DNA of 64,000 nt. Origin: Rhizobium indicum. GTDB taxonomy: Bacteria > Pseudomonadota > Alphaproteobacteria > Rhizobiales > Rhizobiaceae. The position numbers and the translations under genes are program-made. Under the pieces are notes generated by a model. That model was not told the DNA's origin and did no database searches. It worked only from the letters and a program-made list of their open reading frames with translations. The stretch spans positions 2,232,001 through 2,296,000 of the forward strand of contig NZ_CP054021.1 of assembly GCF_005862305.2 (NCBI RefSeq). The letters run 5' to 3'. Below are positions 19,262 through 29,430 of the stretch, in pieces (positions within the stretch are counted from its first letter, which is position 1; every line of letters starts with the position of its first letter).

Positions 19262-19316
19262 AATTCAAAGTGTTGCAGCGTCCTTTTGCGCGTCTGAAAA
19301 AACGCGCGGCGCTGTA
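19262..19316. repeat. Dispersed rhizobial palindromic element, copy 4
   Basis: The clearest copy: TTCAAAGTGTTGCAGCG, then TTTTGCGCGTCTGAAAA, AACGCGCGGCGCTGTAA. Nested inverted repeats (outer CAGCG/CGCTG, inner GCGCGT/ACGCGC) fold into a long hairpin 20 bp after the olsB stop, where it could also end transcription. Confidence 0.8.
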
Positions 19317-19426
19317 AGGCTTGACGATCCCCCGCCATCCCTTCATCCTGACATCGCGTTTTCCGTGGGGCGCATCGGCATTGTGCCGGCTGGGCTATGC
19401 CCGCCCACACATCTCAACCATGCGCC

Positions 19427-20059
19427 ATGTCGAATTTCGAAAACCTCCGCAAGAGAGCCAAGCTCTATAAACGTTGGCATCAGAACAGGTATCATCCTGT
19501 CGCCGCCGAAATCCGGCGGTGGCTCCCCCGTTACAGCGGCCTGAACGATCGGCAGATTCTCGACTGCGCGTTCAAGCTCGCAGATGCGCAGGAGCTCGTT
19601 GCGGCAAAGGAAGGTTTCGAAAGCTGGACGGCGCTGAAACAGGGACTGACCTTGATGAACACGCCTCAACAATCGAAAGCTTCGACACCGGCATTCATCG
19701 ACGCGCAACCGCAACTCTTCGTCCGGGATATTGGCAGCTCCTGCGATTTCTATATCGGCAAGCTCGGCTTTGAGCTTGCCTTCACCTATGGCGAGCCAGC
19801 CTTCTACGCTCAGGTCTTCCGGGGTGCGGCGCGGCTCAATCTTCGCTCAGTCGACATGCCTTTTCTCCATCCGGATTTCCGGCTTCATGAGGAAGACGCG
19901 CTTTCGGCGACCATCACGCTTGACGACGCCAAAGCACTGTTCCTGGAATATGCGAGAGCTGAAGTTCCGCTCCATCAGGGCTTGAGAATCGAGCCATGGG
20001 GTGCCCAGACCTTCATTGTTCGCGACCTCGACGGCAACCTGATCGCCTTCGCCAGCTAG
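19427..20059 (+). CDS. VOC/glyoxalase-bleomycin-resistance-like protein with N-terminal helical domain
   Basis: Protein of 210 residues from the ATG at 19427. Residues 1 to about 70 (MSNFENLRKRAKLYKRWHQ, then FKLADAQELVAAKEGFESW) are a helical N-terminal domain found before some bacterial VOC domains. Residues of about 90-210 form a vicinal-oxygen-chelate fold ending in VRDLDGNLIAFA with the usual metal-ligand region. Family members are dioxygenases, glyoxalases or drug-binding resistance proteins; substrate is unknown. An upstream in-frame ATG at 19397 exists but the N-terminal domain clearly begins at 19427. Confidence 0.8.
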   Translation: MSNFENLRKRAKLYKRWHQNRYHPVAAEIRRWLPRYSGLNDRQILDCAFKLADAQELVAAKEGFESWTALKQGLTLMNTPQQSKASTPAFIDAQPQLFVRDIGSSCDFYIGKLGFELAFTYGEPAFYAQVFRGAARLNLRSVDMPFLHPDFRLHEEDALSATITLDDAKALFLEYARAEVPLHQGLRIEPWGAQTFIVRDLDGNLIAFAS

Positions 20060-20090
20060 CGCCGCGCCGTCCGGCCGGACTGGACGGGCG

Positions 20091-20480
20091 CTAACGGAAG
20101 AGCCGGATCGAACCGGGATAGAGCGCGACGGTCTCATCCGTCGTCAGCAGTTGGATGCCTTCGACGATCGACTGTGCGACGAGGATCCGATCGAAGGGGT
20201 CGGCGTGGATCGCCGGCAACCGATCCACCGCCAGCGTATGCATGACGGTGATCGGCAATTCGCTATAATCGTTGTCGATGAGGGCACGGTAGAAGAGCGG
20301 CGGATCGAGATTGAAATCGTCGCGGCCGACGGCGTGCTTGGCGCTGAGTTCGCCAAAGCTTGCGGGACTGAAGAACAGCTGGTTGAGCGGATCGGCGACC
20401 AGCTCCCTTGCCACGGCCGGCAGTTTCGGCGAATCCTCCGCAAGCCAGATCAGCAGCAGCGTGTCGAGAAGGAGCTTCAT
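20091..20480 (-). CDS. PIN-domain toxin (VapC-like ribonuclease)
   Basis: Putative RNA-cleaving toxin of a type II toxin-antitoxin pair, 129 residues. The PIN-domain acidic residues are visible: D6 in LLLDT, a Glu in FGELSAKH, the Asp residues of DPFDRILVAQ and the Asp in LLTTDET. Many relatives begin with LLLDTH; here the His is replaced by Leu (LLLDTLLLIWLA). The gene starts in an ATGA overlap with the upstream antitoxin gene, the standard arrangement. Activity is inferred, not demonstrated. Confidence 0.88.
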   Translation of the reverse strand: MKLLLDTLLLIWLAEDSPKLPAVARELVADPLNQLFFSPASFGELSAKHAVGRDDFNLDPPLFYRALIDNDYSELPITVMHTLAVDRLPAIHADPFDRILVAQSIVEGIQLLTTDETVALYPGSIRLFR

Positions 20481-20719
20481 CGCGGCTCTGAAAACCTTGC
20501 GACGTCCTGCAGATCCATGCTGTCGAAATCATCCGGCACGGAGATCCGCCCCTTCAGGAAACCGACACGCCGGATCTGCTGCGCACCGCCGGCATCGAGC
20601 GGCACCACCTTGACCAGCGGCTTGCCGGCCTTGGCGATCACGAAGACCTCACCGTTCGCCGCGTTTTCGACGAGCCGCGACAGATGAGTCTTTGCCTCAT
20701 GGATGTTGATGATTCGCAT
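20477..20719 (-). CDS. Phd/YefM-family antitoxin
   Basis: Antitoxin of 80 residues. The N-terminal DNA-binding fold is the Phd/YefM type (MRIINIHEAKTHLSRLVENAANGE, with AKAGKPLVKVVPL) and the C-terminal tail would wrap the PIN toxin. It precedes the toxin with an overlapping stop/start. An extended palindrome 11 bp upstream of the start is a probable operator for autorepression. Confidence 0.9.
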   Translation of the reverse strand: MRIINIHEAKTHLSRLVENAANGEVFVIAKAGKPLVKVVPLDAGGAQQIRRVGFLKGRISVPDDFDSMDLQDVARFSEPR

Positions 20720-20729
20720 CTCGCTTCGG

Positions 20730-20768
20730 CATCCATAAACTTAGTTCAATCAACTTAGTTTATGGATG
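20730..20768. promoter_or_regulatory. Palindromic operator of the toxin-antitoxin operon
   Basis: Arms of 17 bp, CATCCATAAACTTAGTT (20730-20746) and AACTTAGTTTATGGATG (20752-20768), match in inverted orientation at 16 of 17 positions around a 5-bp centre. It sits directly upstream of the antitoxin start and is AT-rich compared with its surroundings, as expected for a Phd/YefM binding site overlapping a promoter. Confidence 0.75.
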
Positions 20769-20864
20769 TCGATTTCGCAAGAAACAATAAGGACGCTGAA
20801 TCACTTCATTATCAGCAGTTTAGCCTAAACCGCCGCTTATGAGAAGCCGGGTAAGGATAATCCA

Positions 20865-20904
20865 CAAAAACCGGTGCCCGGCCGACGCACGGTCGGCCGG
20901 GCAC
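20865..20904 (-). terminator. Terminator of the malic enzyme gene
   Basis: A perfect 13-bp inverted repeat (20874-20886 and 20892-20904, GTGCCCGGCCGAC and its complement) followed on the minus strand by GGTTTTTG. It lies about 35 bp after the malic enzyme stop. Confidence 0.85.
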
Positions 20905-20938
20905 AAAATGCCGTTTCACAATGTCGCCCCGGAGGAGT

Positions 20939-23221
20939 TTACGAACCGCCGTAGGCGGCGATCGCCGCCATGTTGACGATGTCGCTGTCCTTGGCGCCCA
21001 TCGAAGTGATCTGCACCGGCTTGTCGAGGCCGACGAGGATCGGGCCGATCACCGTGGAGCCGCCGAGCTCCTGCAGCATCTTGGTCGAGATCGAGGCCGA
21101 GTGGAAAGCCGGCATGACGAGGACGTTGGCCGGGCCGGAGAGGCGGCAGAAGGGATATTGCTCCATCACCTTGCGGTTCAGAGCGACATCGGCCGCCATC
21201 TCGCCGTCATATTCGAAATCGACGCGGCGCTTGTCGAGGATCTTTACCGCCTCGCGCACCCGCTCGGAGCGTTCGCCCGAGGGATGGCCGAAGGTGGAAT
21301 AGGCAAGCATGGCGACACGCGGCGGATAGCCCATGCGCCTTGCGAGACCGGCGGCCTCCTCGGCGATGTCGGCAAGCTGCTCGGCCGTCGGCATGTCGTG
21401 AACCGCCGTATCGGCAACGAAGACGGTGCGGCCGCGGCAGAGCGCCAGGGACACGCCGATGACGCGGTGGCCCGGCTTCTCGTCGATGCAGCGGCGCACA
21501 TCGTCGAGCGCCGTCGAATAGTTTCGGGTGATGCCCGTCACCATGCCGTCGGCGTCGCCGAGCGCCACCATGGTGGCGGCGAAGTGGTTGCGGTCGTTGT
21601 GGATCAGCCGCTGGGCGTCGCGGTGGAGATAACCGTGCCGCTGCAGCCGGGCATAGAGATAGTCGATATAGGCCTCGACCCGCGTCGAAATACGGGCATT
21701 GACGATTTCGAGGCCGGGCCGGTTGAGATCGATGCCGGCGCGTTCGGCCGTCGCCCGGATCAGGTCCTCACGGCCGAGCAGGATGGCCGTGCCAAGCTGC
21801 TGGTTGGCGTAGGACAGTGCGGCGCGCAGGACCTGTTCTTCCTCGGCCTCGGCAAAGACGATCCGCTTCGGATGCCGGCGGACACGCTCGTAGAGCCTGG
21901 CGAGCGTCGAGGCGATCGGATCGCGGCGCGCCGAAAGCTCGCGGGCATAACCGGGCATGTCGGTGATGACCTTGCGGGCGACGCCGCTTTCGATCGCAGC
22001 CTGCGCGACCGCGACCGGGATCGCCGAGATCAGCCTGGGATCGAAGGGAACGGGGATGATGTATTGCGATCCGAAACGCGGCCGGTTGCCCTGATAGGCG
22101 GCGACCACGTCATCCGGCACGTCCTCGCGGGCCAGGTTTGCCAGCGCGTTGACGGCGGCGATTTTCATCGCGTCGTTGATTGTGGAGGCACGGACATCGA
22201 GGGCGCCGCGGAAGATATAAGGAAAGCCGAGGACGTTGTTGACCTGGTTCGGATAGTCCGAACGGCCGGTCGCCATGATGGCGTCGTCGCGGATGCGGGC
22301 CACCTCTTCCGGCGTGATCTCGGGATCGGGATTGGCCATGGCGAAGATGATCGGCCGCTCCGCCATCGAGCGGATCATCTTGGCCGAAAACGCGCCCTGC
22401 TGCGACAGGCCGAAAACGACGTCCGCGCCTTTCATCGCCTCTTCCAGCGTGCGCGTGTCGGTCTTTGCCGCATGCGCCGACTTCCACTGGTTCATGCCCT
22501 CGGTGCGGCCCTGGTAGATGACGCCCTTGGTATCGCAGAGGATGACGTTCTCAGGCGCAAAACCCATCGCCTTGATGAGTTCGACGCAGGCGATCGCCGC
22601 AGCACCCGCGCCGTTGCAGACGAGCTTCGTCGTCTTCAGGTCGCGGCCGGTCAGCTCCAGCGCGTTGATCAGGCCGGCGGCGGCGATGATCGCCGTTCCA
22701 TGCTGGTCGTCATGGAACACCGGAATGTCCATCAGCTCGCGCAGCCGGCTTTCGATGACGAAACAATCCGGCGCCTTGATATCCTCGAGGTTGATGCCGC
22801 CGAAGGAAGGACCGAGGAAGCGCACGCAGTTGATGAACTCGTCGACATTTTCCGTATCGATCTCGAGGTCGATGGAATCGACATCGGCAAAGCGTTTGAA
22901 CAGCACCGCCTTGCCTTCCATGACGGGCTTGGACGCCAGCGCGCCGAGATTGCCGAGGCCGAGGATCGCCGTGCCGTTGGAAATGACGGCAACCATATTG
23001 CCGCGTGCCGTATAATCGTAGGCCGTCTGCGGATCGGCGGCGATCGCCTTCACGGGCACGGCAACACCCGGCGAATAGGCAAGCGAGAGGTCGCGTTGCG
23101 TCGCCATCGGCTTGGTCGGGTTGATTTCCAGCTTGCCGGGCCGGCCCATTGCGTGAAAATCGAGCGCCTCCTGGTCGGTAACCGAGGTCACCGGCCGGTC
23201 CTTCTTATCGATATCGGGCAT
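20939..23221 (-). CDS. maeB: NADP-dependent malic enzyme fused to phosphotransacetylase-like domain
   Basis: Oxidative decarboxylation of malate to pyruvate, called tme in S. meliloti. The protein has 760 residues. The N-terminal malic domain carries ALDFHAMGRPGKLE and LAYSPGVAVPV; the NAD(P)-binding domain has VFHDDQHGTAIIAAAGL and VCNGAGAAAIAC. The C-terminal ~330 residues resemble phosphotransacetylase (GRPTVEP-like DLIRATAERAG region, VFVADTAVHDMPTAEQLADIAEEA). This fusion is usual for MaeB, and the Pta part is thought to be regulatory. A strong GGAGG lies before the ATG. It is divergent from mutS and next to olsB, the same neighbourhood as tme in S. meliloti, which favours the NADP form. 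Confidence 0.92.
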   Translation of the reverse strand: MPDIDKKDRPVTSVTDQEALDFHAMGRPGKLEINPTKPMATQRDLSLAYSPGVAVPVKAIAADPQTAYDYTARGNMVAVISNGTAILGLGNLGALASKPVMEGKAVLFKRFADVDSIDLEIDTENVDEFINCVRFLGPSFGGINLEDIKAPDCFVIESRLRELMDIPVFHDDQHGTAIIAAAGLINALELTGRDLKTTKLVCNGAGAAAIACVELIKAMGFAPENVILCDTKGVIYQGRTEGMNQWKSAHAAKTDTRTLEEAMKGADVVFGLSQQGAFSAKMIRSMAERPIIFAMANPDPEITPEEVARIRDDAIMATGRSDYPNQVNNVLGFPYIFRGALDVRASTINDAMKIAAVNALANLAREDVPDDVVAAYQGNRPRFGSQYIIPVPFDPRLISAIPVAVAQAAIESGVARKVITDMPGYARELSARRDPIASTLARLYERVRRHPKRIVFAEAEEEQVLRAALSYANQQLGTAILLGREDLIRATAERAGIDLNRPGLEIVNARISTRVEAYIDYLYARLQRHGYLHRDAQRLIHNDRNHFAATMVALGDADGMVTGITRNYSTALDDVRRCIDEKPGHRVIGVSLALCRGRTVFVADTAVHDMPTAEQLADIAEEAAGLARRMGYPPRVAMLAYSTFGHPSGERSERVREAVKILDKRRVDFEYDGEMAADVALNRKVMEQYPFCRLSGPANVLVMPAFHSASISTKMLQELGGSTVIGPILVGLDKPVQITSMGAKDSDIVNMAAIAAYGGS

Positions 23222-23334
23222 AAATCCTCCAACGTCCTGTGGGCGACGCTTTGCTCTTCCTCAAATGCTGTTGTCATCTATAGCGGCGCGCGGATAGGGT
23301 TGGCACCTGTTTTTTTGGGAAAAACTCCACCTCC

Positions 23335-26061
23335 GTGAACGCACGAATAGACACAGGGAATGAAGCCTTTTCGGCTGCCGAGCTCGCCACGGCGGAAAGC
23401 CGTGCCTCGGCGACGCCGATGATGGAGCAATTTATCGAGATCAAGGCGAACAATCCGGGTTCGCTTCTGTTCTATCGCATGGGCGATTTCTACGAGCTGT
23501 TCTTCGAGGATGCGCTGGAAGCCTCACGCGCGCTCGGTATCACGCTGACCAAGCGCGGCCAGCACATGGGCCAGGATATCCCGATGTGCGGCGTTCCGGT
23601 GCATGCGGCCGACGATTATCTACAGAAGCTGATTTCACTCGGCTTCCGCGTCGCCGTCTGCGAGCAGATCGAGGATCCGGCGGAAGCAAAAAAACGCGGC
23701 GCGAAATCCGTCGTCAAGCGTGACGTCGTTCGCCTCGTCACTCCAGGCACGATCACCGAGGAAAAGCTGCTTTCGCCCTCGGAATCCAACTATCTGATGG
23801 CGCTGACCCGCATTCGCGCCAGCGGCGAGGCCTTGCTGGCGCTTGCCTGGATCGATATTTCCACAGGCGTCTTCCGGCTTGCCGAGACCGAAGCCTCCCG
23901 ATTGCTTGCCGATATCCTGCGCATCGATCCGCGGGAACTCATCCTGCCCGACACGATCTTCCACGATCCGGAACTCAAGCCGGTCTTCGACGTGCTCGGC
24001 CGCACAGCCGTGCCCCAGCCTTCCGTGCTCTTCGACAGCGCCAGCGCCGAAGGCCGGATCGCGCGGTATTTCGGCGTCGCGACGCTCGACGGCTTCGGCA
24101 CCTTCTCACGAGCCGAGCTGGCTGCCGCCGCCGCCGCAGTCGCCTATGTCGAGAAGACGCAGATTGCCGAGCGTCCGCCGCTTGGAAAGCCGGAGCGGGA
24201 AAGTGCCGCTTCGACGCTGTTCATCGATCCCGCCACCCGCGCCAATCTCGAACTTGCCCGCACGCTTTCGGGCGATCGCAACGGTTCGCTGTTGAAGGCG
24301 ATCGACCGCACCGTCACCGGCGGCGGCGCCAGGCTTCTTGCCGAGCGGCTGATGTCGCCGCTAACCGACCCCGCCCGCATCAATGCGCGGCTCGATTCGA
24401 TCGGCTTCCTGATCGACGAACCCCTGCTCTGCGGCAATCTGCGCGACACGCTGAAACATGTGCCCGACATGCCGCGCGCCCTGTCGCGCCTGGCGCTCGA
24501 CCGCGGCGGCCCGCGCGATCTCTGGGCGATCCGCCAAGGCCTTGACGCGGCGGGCGGAGTTGCCGCCATGCTCGGCAAGGCGATGCTGCCCGAAGAGCTC
24601 GGCCAGGCGCTATCAGGGCTGCAGGCCCTTCCCGCCGCACTGGAAAAGCTGCTTGCCGAGATGCTTGCCGACGAATTGCCGCTGTTGAAACGCGATGGCG
24701 GCTTCCTGCGCGACGGCGCCAACGCCGAGCTCGACGAGGTCCGGGCACTGCGCGACCAGTCGCGTCGCGTCATCGCCGGCCTGCAATTGCAATATGCCGA
24801 GGAAACCGGCATCCGGTCGCTGAAGATCAAGCACAACAACGTCCTCGGTTATTTCATCGAAGTGACCGCCGGCAATGCCTCGCCGATGACAGAGACGGCG
24901 GACGCGAAGGCCCGCTTCATCCACCGCCAGACGATGGCGAACGCCATGCGCTTCACAACGACCGAACTTGCCGACCTCGAAAGCCGCATCGCCAATGCCG
25001 CCGACCAGGCGCTTACGATCGAACTCGAAGCCTTCGACAGGATGACGGCGGCCGTCGTTGCGGAAGCCGAGGCGATCAAGTCGGGCGCCCGGGCGCTTGC
25101 CGTCATCGACGTCGCCGCAGGCCTGGCGCTTCTCGCCGAGGAGCAGGCCTATTGCCGCCCGCAGGTCGACGGTTCGAAGATGTTTGCCATCGAGGGCGGG
25201 CGCCATCCGGTCGTCGAGCAGGCGCTGCGGCGGCAGGCGGGCGGCCCCTTCGTCGCCAATCATTGTGATCTCTCGCCGAGGACCGGCGACCGGGACGGTG
25301 CTATCTGGCTGCTGACCGGCCCGAACATGGGCGGCAAGTCGACCTTCCTGCGCCAGAACGCGCTGATATCAATCCTGGCGCAGATGGGCTCCTTCGTGCC
25401 GGCGACATCGGCCCATATCGGCATCGTCGACCGGCTTTTCTCGCGCGTGGGCGCCTCAGACGACCTGGCGCGCGGGCGCTCGACCTTCATGGTCGAGATG
25501 GTGGAAACGGCGGCGATCCTCAACCAGGCAAGCGACCGTTCCCTCGTCATCCTCGACGAGATCGGTCGCGGCACCGCCACGTTCGACGGTCTATCGATCG
25601 CCTGGGCCGCCGTCGAGCACCTGCATGAGGCCAATCGCTGCCGCGGCCTCTTCGCCACGCATTTCCACGAGCTGACCGTGCTTTCGGAAAAGCTTGGCCG
25701 GCTGTCGAACGCGACGATGCGCGTCAAGGAATGGGACGGCGACGTCATTTTCCTGCACGAGGTCGGGCCGGGTGCGGCGGACCGCTCCTACGGCATCCAG
25801 GTCGCGCGCCTTGCCGGGCTTCCGGCCTCGGTCGTGGCGCGCGCCCGCGACGTGCTCACCCGCCTGGAAGATGCCGACCGCAAGAACCCGGCGAGCCAGC
25901 TGATCGACGACCTGCCGCTTTTCCAGGTGGCGGTGCGCCGCGAGGAAACCGCCCGCGGGGCCTCCAAGGTCGAGGAGGCGCTGAAGGCGATGAGCCTTGA
26001 CGACATGACGCCGCGCGAGGCAATGGATGCGCTTTACGACCTCAAGAAAAAGCTGAAATAG
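23335..26061 (+). CDS. mutS: DNA mismatch repair protein MutS
   Basis: Recognises mispairs and small loops and recruits MutL. The protein has 908 residues. The mismatch-binding motif is in [15 protein letters not shown] (Phe-x-Glu). Connector, core and clamp domains follow, then the ATPase: Walker [15 protein letters not shown] near residue 660, Walker [17 protein letters not shown] and FATHFHELT. The only in-frame start that fits is the GTG at 23335; it lacks an obvious Shine-Dalgarno, so the first ~28 residues are less certain (the next Met pair is at 23419). It is divergent from the malic enzyme gene. Confidence 0.96.
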   Translation: MNARIDTGNEAFSAAELATAESRASATPMMEQFIEIKANNPGSLLFYRMGDFYELFFEDALEASRALGITLTKRGQHMGQDIPMCGVPVHAADDYLQKLISLGFRVAVCEQIEDPAEAKKRGAKSVVKRDVVRLVTPGTITEEKLLSPSESNYLMALTRIRASGEALLALAWIDISTGVFRLAETEASRLLADILRIDPRELILPDTIFHDPELKPVFDVLGRTAVPQPSVLFDSASAEGRIARYFGVATLDGFGTFSRAELAAAAAAVAYVEKTQIAERPPLGKPERESAASTLFIDPATRANLELARTLSGDRNGSLLKAIDRTVTGGGARLLAERLMSPLTDPARINARLDSIGFLIDEPLLCGNLRDTLKHVPDMPRALSRLALDRGGPRDLWAIRQGLDAAGGVAAMLGKAMLPEELGQALSGLQALPAALEKLLAEMLADELPLLKRDGGFLRDGANAELDEVRALRDQSRRVIAGLQLQYAEETGIRSLKIKHNNVLGYFIEVTAGNASPMTETADAKARFIHRQTMANAMRFTTTELADLESRIANAADQALTIELEAFDRMTAAVVAEAEAIKSGARALAVIDVAAGLALLAEEQAYCRPQVDGSKMFAIEGGRHPVVEQALRRQAGGPFVANHCDLSPRTGDRDGAIWLLTGPNMGGKSTFLRQNALISILAQMGSFVPATSAHIGIVDRLFSRVGASDDLARGRSTFMVEMVETAAILNQASDRSLVILDEIGRGTATFDGLSIAWAAVEHLHEANRCRGLFATHFHELTVLSEKLGRLSNATMRVKEWDGDVIFLHEVGPGAADRSYGIQVARLAGLPASVVARARDVLTRLEDADRKNPASQLIDDLPLFQVAVRREETARGASKVEEALKAMSLDDMTPREAMDALYDLKKKLK

Positions 26062-26073
26062 GAGCGGCGTGCC

Positions 26074-26349
26074 ATGTTCATGGAAAAACTGGTTCGCGAA
26101 ACCGAGCGCCTCTCGCTCATCTGTTCCATGCTCGACACGATGCGGCGCGCCGATAAGGACCGCAATGCCCGCGGCTGGACTTCGCCGATCGGCATGCTGA
26201 AAATCACCCGCTGCTGCGCTGTGATCTCGGAACTCGGAACCTCGATCGCCAAGGCCGGCTATCGCGAATGCGACAGGCAGGCGCTCGAGGAGATCATGCG
26301 CGAGACACGGCAGGTGCTGCATTTGCTGAATGCGCGGGCCGCCGGCTGA
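26074..26349 (+). CDS. Small conserved-looking protein of unknown function
   Basis: A 91-residue product that I do not recognise. It starts 12 bp after mutS with GGAG at 26061-26064 and shows the strong G/C third-position bias of its neighbours, so it is probably a real gene. The sequence is largely helical, with two adjacent cysteines (KITRCCAVISEL) and a third near residue 67. There is no signal peptide or membrane helix. Its position between mutS and glnD suggests co-transcription with mutS, but that says nothing certain about function. Confidence 0.65.
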   Translation: MFMEKLVRETERLSLICSMLDTMRRADKDRNARGWTSPIGMLKITRCCAVISELGTSIAKAGYRECDRQALEEIMRETRQVLHLLNARAAG

Positions 26350-26482
26350 GGATTCCGGGAAAGCCGGCGCCTTGCGTCAAGCGCTCTCGTCTCATGCGGC
26401 GAACCAACACCATTTCGCCAAATTTAAAGGTTCTTGCAGTATGAAAGCCCGTGTCAATCGCCGGGCAAAGGGGCTATAGCGC

Positions 26483-29389
26483 ATGCAGACGAAACAAGCG
26501 GCAGGCCGTGAACCGGCAGTCCGGCATGAACAGGAAACCGCCCCGGCGACAGCGATGCGCGACCTCGATTTCTCCAATATCCTCGACGTCGAGCTCTTGC
26601 AGAAGCAGTGTGACGCCGTTGCCGAGGCCAACCGGAACCGGCCAGACGTCCTGCGCGCCGATCTTCTGGCGGTGCTGAAGAAGGCGAGCACCGAAGGCCG
26701 GCAGAAGGCGCGCGAGGCACTGATGGCCGACGGCGGCGGGCTCAATTGCGCCTACCGGATTTCCTGGCTGCAGGACCAGATCACCACCGTCCTCTACAAT
26801 TTCGCCACCGCCCATATCTTTCCGCAGCAGAAGGACAAGTTCGCGGTCACCGCCGTCGGCGGCTACGGCCGCGACACGCTGGCGCCGGGCTCGGATATCG
26901 ACCTGCTGTTCCTCTTCCTGCCGAGGCCGGCGGAAGAGACGCACAAGGCGGTCGAATTCATGCTCTACGTGCTCTGGGATATGGGCTTCAAGGTCGGTCA
27001 CGCCACCCGCACGGTGGAGGAATGCATTGCGCTTTCCAAGTCCGACATGACGATCCGCACCGCCATCCTGGAGATGCGCTATATCTGCGGCCTGCAGCGG
27101 CTGGAGACCGAGCTCGAGACCCGCTTCGACAAGGAGATCGTCACCGGCACCGGTCCCGAATTCATCGCCGCCAAGCTTGCCGAGCGCGACGAGCGCCACC
27201 GCAAGGCGGGCGACACGCGTTATCTCGTCGAACCGAACGTCAAGGAAGGCAAGGGCGGGCTTCGCGACCTGCATACGCTGTTCTGGATCTCGAAATATTA
27301 TTATCACGTGCGCGACCAGGCGGAGCTGGTCAAGCTCGGCGTGCTCTCCAAGCACGAATACCGCCTGCTCGAGAAAGCCGACGGTTTTCTCTGGGCAGTG
27401 CGCTGCCATATGCACTTCCTGACCGGCAAGGCCGAGGAGCGCCTGTCCTTCGATATCCAGCGCGAGATCGCCGAAGCCTTCGGCTATCACACCCGCCCGG
27501 GCCTTTCGGCCGTCGAGCGCTTCATGAAGCACTATTTCCTTGTCGCGAAGGATGTCGGCGATCTCACGCGCATCCTCTGTGCCGCACTTGAAGACCAGCA
27601 GGCGAAGTCGATCCCCGGCCTCACCGGCGTCATCAGCCGCTTCACCCATCGCAACCGCAAGATCGCCGGCAGCGTCGAATTCGTTGAAGACCGCGGCCGC
27701 ATTGCGCTGGCCGACCCTGACGTCTTCAAGCGTGATCCGGTCAACATCATCCGGCTCTTCCACGTCGCCGACATCAACGGGCTGGAATTCCATCCGGACG
27801 CGCTGAAACGCGTTACCCGTTCCCTTGCCTTGATCGATAACAGCCTGCGGGAAAACGACGAGGCCAACCGGCTGTTCATGTCGATCCTGACGTCGAAGCG
27901 GGATCCGGCGCTCATCCTGCGCCGGATGAACGAGGCCGGCGTGCTCGGCCGCTTCATCCCCGAATTCGGCAAGATCGTCGCGATGATGCAGTTCAACATG
28001 TACCACCACTATACGGTCGACGAACATCTGATCCGCACCGTCGACATTCTCTCCGAGATCGACAAGGGGCGCGCCGAGGATCTGCATCCGCTCGCCAACA
28101 AGCTGATGCCCGGCATCGAGGACCGCGAGGCGCTTTATGTCGCCGTTCTCCTCCACGACATCGCCAAAGGCCGCCAGGAGGATCATTCGATCGCCGGCGC
28201 CCGCGTCGCCCGCAAGCTCTGCGCCCGCTTCGGCCTGTCGCAGAAGCAGACGGAAATCGTCGTCTGGCTGATCGAAGAACATCTGACCATGTCGATGGTG
28301 GCGCAGACCCGCGACCTCACCGACCGCAAGACGATCACCGATTTCGCCGACCGCGTGCAGTCGCTGGACCGGCTGAAGATGCTGTTGATCCTGACGATCT
28401 GCGATATCCGCGCCGTCGGTCCGGGTGTGTGGAACGGCTGGAAGGGCCAGCTTCTGCGCACGCTCTATTACGAAACCGAGCTGCTGCTTGCCGGCGGCTT
28501 TTCGGAGGTCTCCCGCAAGGAGCGGGCCAATGCCGCCGCCGAGGCGCTGCATTCAGCACTCGCCGACTGGAGCCAGAAGGACCGCAATACCTATACCAAG
28601 CTGCACTACCAGCCCTACCTGCTCTCCGTGCCGCTGGAAGACCAGATCCGCCACGCTGATTTCATCCGCCAGGCGGATAAGGCGGGCCAGGCGCTCGCCA
28701 CCACGGTGCGCACCGACAGTTTCCACGCGATCACCGAGATCACCGTGCTGTCGCCCGACCATCCGCGGCTGCTTGCCGTCATTGCCGGCGCCTGTGCCGC
28801 GGCCGGTGCCAACATCGTCGACGCGCAGATCTTCACGACATCGGACGGGCGGGCGCTCGACACCATCCATGTCAGCCGCGAATTTACCGACGATGCCGAC
28901 GAACTGCGCCGGGCTGCGACGATCGGCCGGATGATCGAGGACGTGCTGTCCGGCCGCAAGCGCCTGCCCGAGGTCATCGCCACACGCGCGCGCAACCGCA
29001 AGAAGAGCAAGGCCTTCGTCATTCCGCCGTCGGTCAACATCACCAACAGCCTGTCGAACAAGTTCACGGTCATCGAAGTCGAATGCCTCGACCGGCCGGG
29101 GCTGCTGTCGGAGATCACCGCCGTCCTTTCCGATCTGTCGCTCGACATCCAGTCGGCCCGCATCACCACCTTCGGCGAAAAGGTGATCGACACCTTCTAC
29201 GTCACCGATCTGGTCGGCCAGAAAATTTCCGGCGACAGCAAGCGCGCCAACATCACCGCCCGGATGAAGGCCGTCATGGCCGAGGAAGAAGACGAGCTGC
29301 GCGAGCGTATGCCCTCCGGCATCATCGCACCGGCCGCCACCGCCCGAACCCCGCCCGCCAGCGAAAAGAAGGCCGGTTCCCCCATATGA
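26483..29389 (+). CDS. glnD: Bifunctional PII uridylyltransferase / uridylyl-removing enzyme
   Basis: Nitrogen sensor that uridylylates PII proteins when glutamine is low and removes UMP when it is high. It has 968 residues. The nucleotidyltransferase motif [18 protein letters not shown] is near residues 130-147. An HD domain carries [14 protein letters not shown], and two C-terminal ACT domains sense glutamine ([18 protein letters not shown] and [15 protein letters not shown]). Its stop overlaps the first ATG of an unusual repeat leading into murJ. Confidence 0.97.
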   Translation: MQTKQAAGREPAVRHEQETAPATAMRDLDFSNILDVELLQKQCDAVAEANRNRPDVLRADLLAVLKKASTEGRQKAREALMADGGGLNCAYRISWLQDQITTVLYNFATAHIFPQQKDKFAVTAVGGYGRDTLAPGSDIDLLFLFLPRPAEETHKAVEFMLYVLWDMGFKVGHATRTVEECIALSKSDMTIRTAILEMRYICGLQRLETELETRFDKEIVTGTGPEFIAAKLAERDERHRKAGDTRYLVEPNVKEGKGGLRDLHTLFWISKYYYHVRDQAELVKLGVLSKHEYRLLEKADGFLWAVRCHMHFLTGKAEERLSFDIQREIAEAFGYHTRPGLSAVERFMKHYFLVAKDVGDLTRILCAALEDQQAKSIPGLTGVISRFTHRNRKIAGSVEFVEDRGRIALADPDVFKRDPVNIIRLFHVADINGLEFHPDALKRVTRSLALIDNSLRENDEANRLFMSILTSKRDPALILRRMNEAGVLGRFIPEFGKIVAMMQFNMYHHYTVDEHLIRTVDILSEIDKGRAEDLHPLANKLMPGIEDREALYVAVLLHDIAKGRQEDHSIAGARVARKLCARFGLSQKQTEIVVWLIEEHLTMSMVAQTRDLTDRKTITDFADRVQSLDRLKMLLILTICDIRAVGPGVWNGWKGQLLRTLYYETELLLAGGFSEVSRKERANAAAEALHSALADWSQKDRNTYTKLHYQPYLLSVPLEDQIRHADFIRQADKAGQALATTVRTDSFHAITEITVLSPDHPRLLAVIAGACAAAGANIVDAQIFTTSDGRALDTIHVSREFTDDADELRRAATIGRMIEDVLSGRKRLPEVIATRARNRKKSKAFVIPPSVNITNSLSNKFTVIEVECLDRPGLLSEITAVLSDLSLDIQSARITTFGEKVIDTFYVTDLVGQKISGDSKRANITARMKAVMAEEEDELRERMPSGIIAPAATARTPPASEKKAGSPI

Positions 29390-29430
29390 GCTTGAACGCA
29401 TGAGTCCCCACGCATGAGCCCAAACGCATG
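29386..29430 (+). repeat. 14-bp start-codon tandem repeat between glnD and murJ
   Basis: ATG codons occur at 29386, 29400, 29414 and 29428, exactly 14 nt apart, in units ATGAGCTTGAACGC, ATGAGTCCCCACGC, ATGAGCCCAAACGC and then the murJ start. Each of the first three encodes a five-residue mini-ORF (MSLNA, MSPHA, MSPNA) whose TGA overlaps the next ATG. The first ATG overlaps the glnD stop in the same way. Confidence 0.85.

Noticed and set aside
20830..20870. DnaA box-like sequence ATAATCCACA near the malic enzyme terminator
   Set aside because: A single imperfect match in an intergenic terminator region, with no second copy nearby; consistent with chance.
20921..23338. 805-residue open frame antisense to the malic enzyme
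   Set aside because: Long antisense frames are expected opposite high-GC genes; the composition is Arg/His/Asp-rich and no domain is visible.
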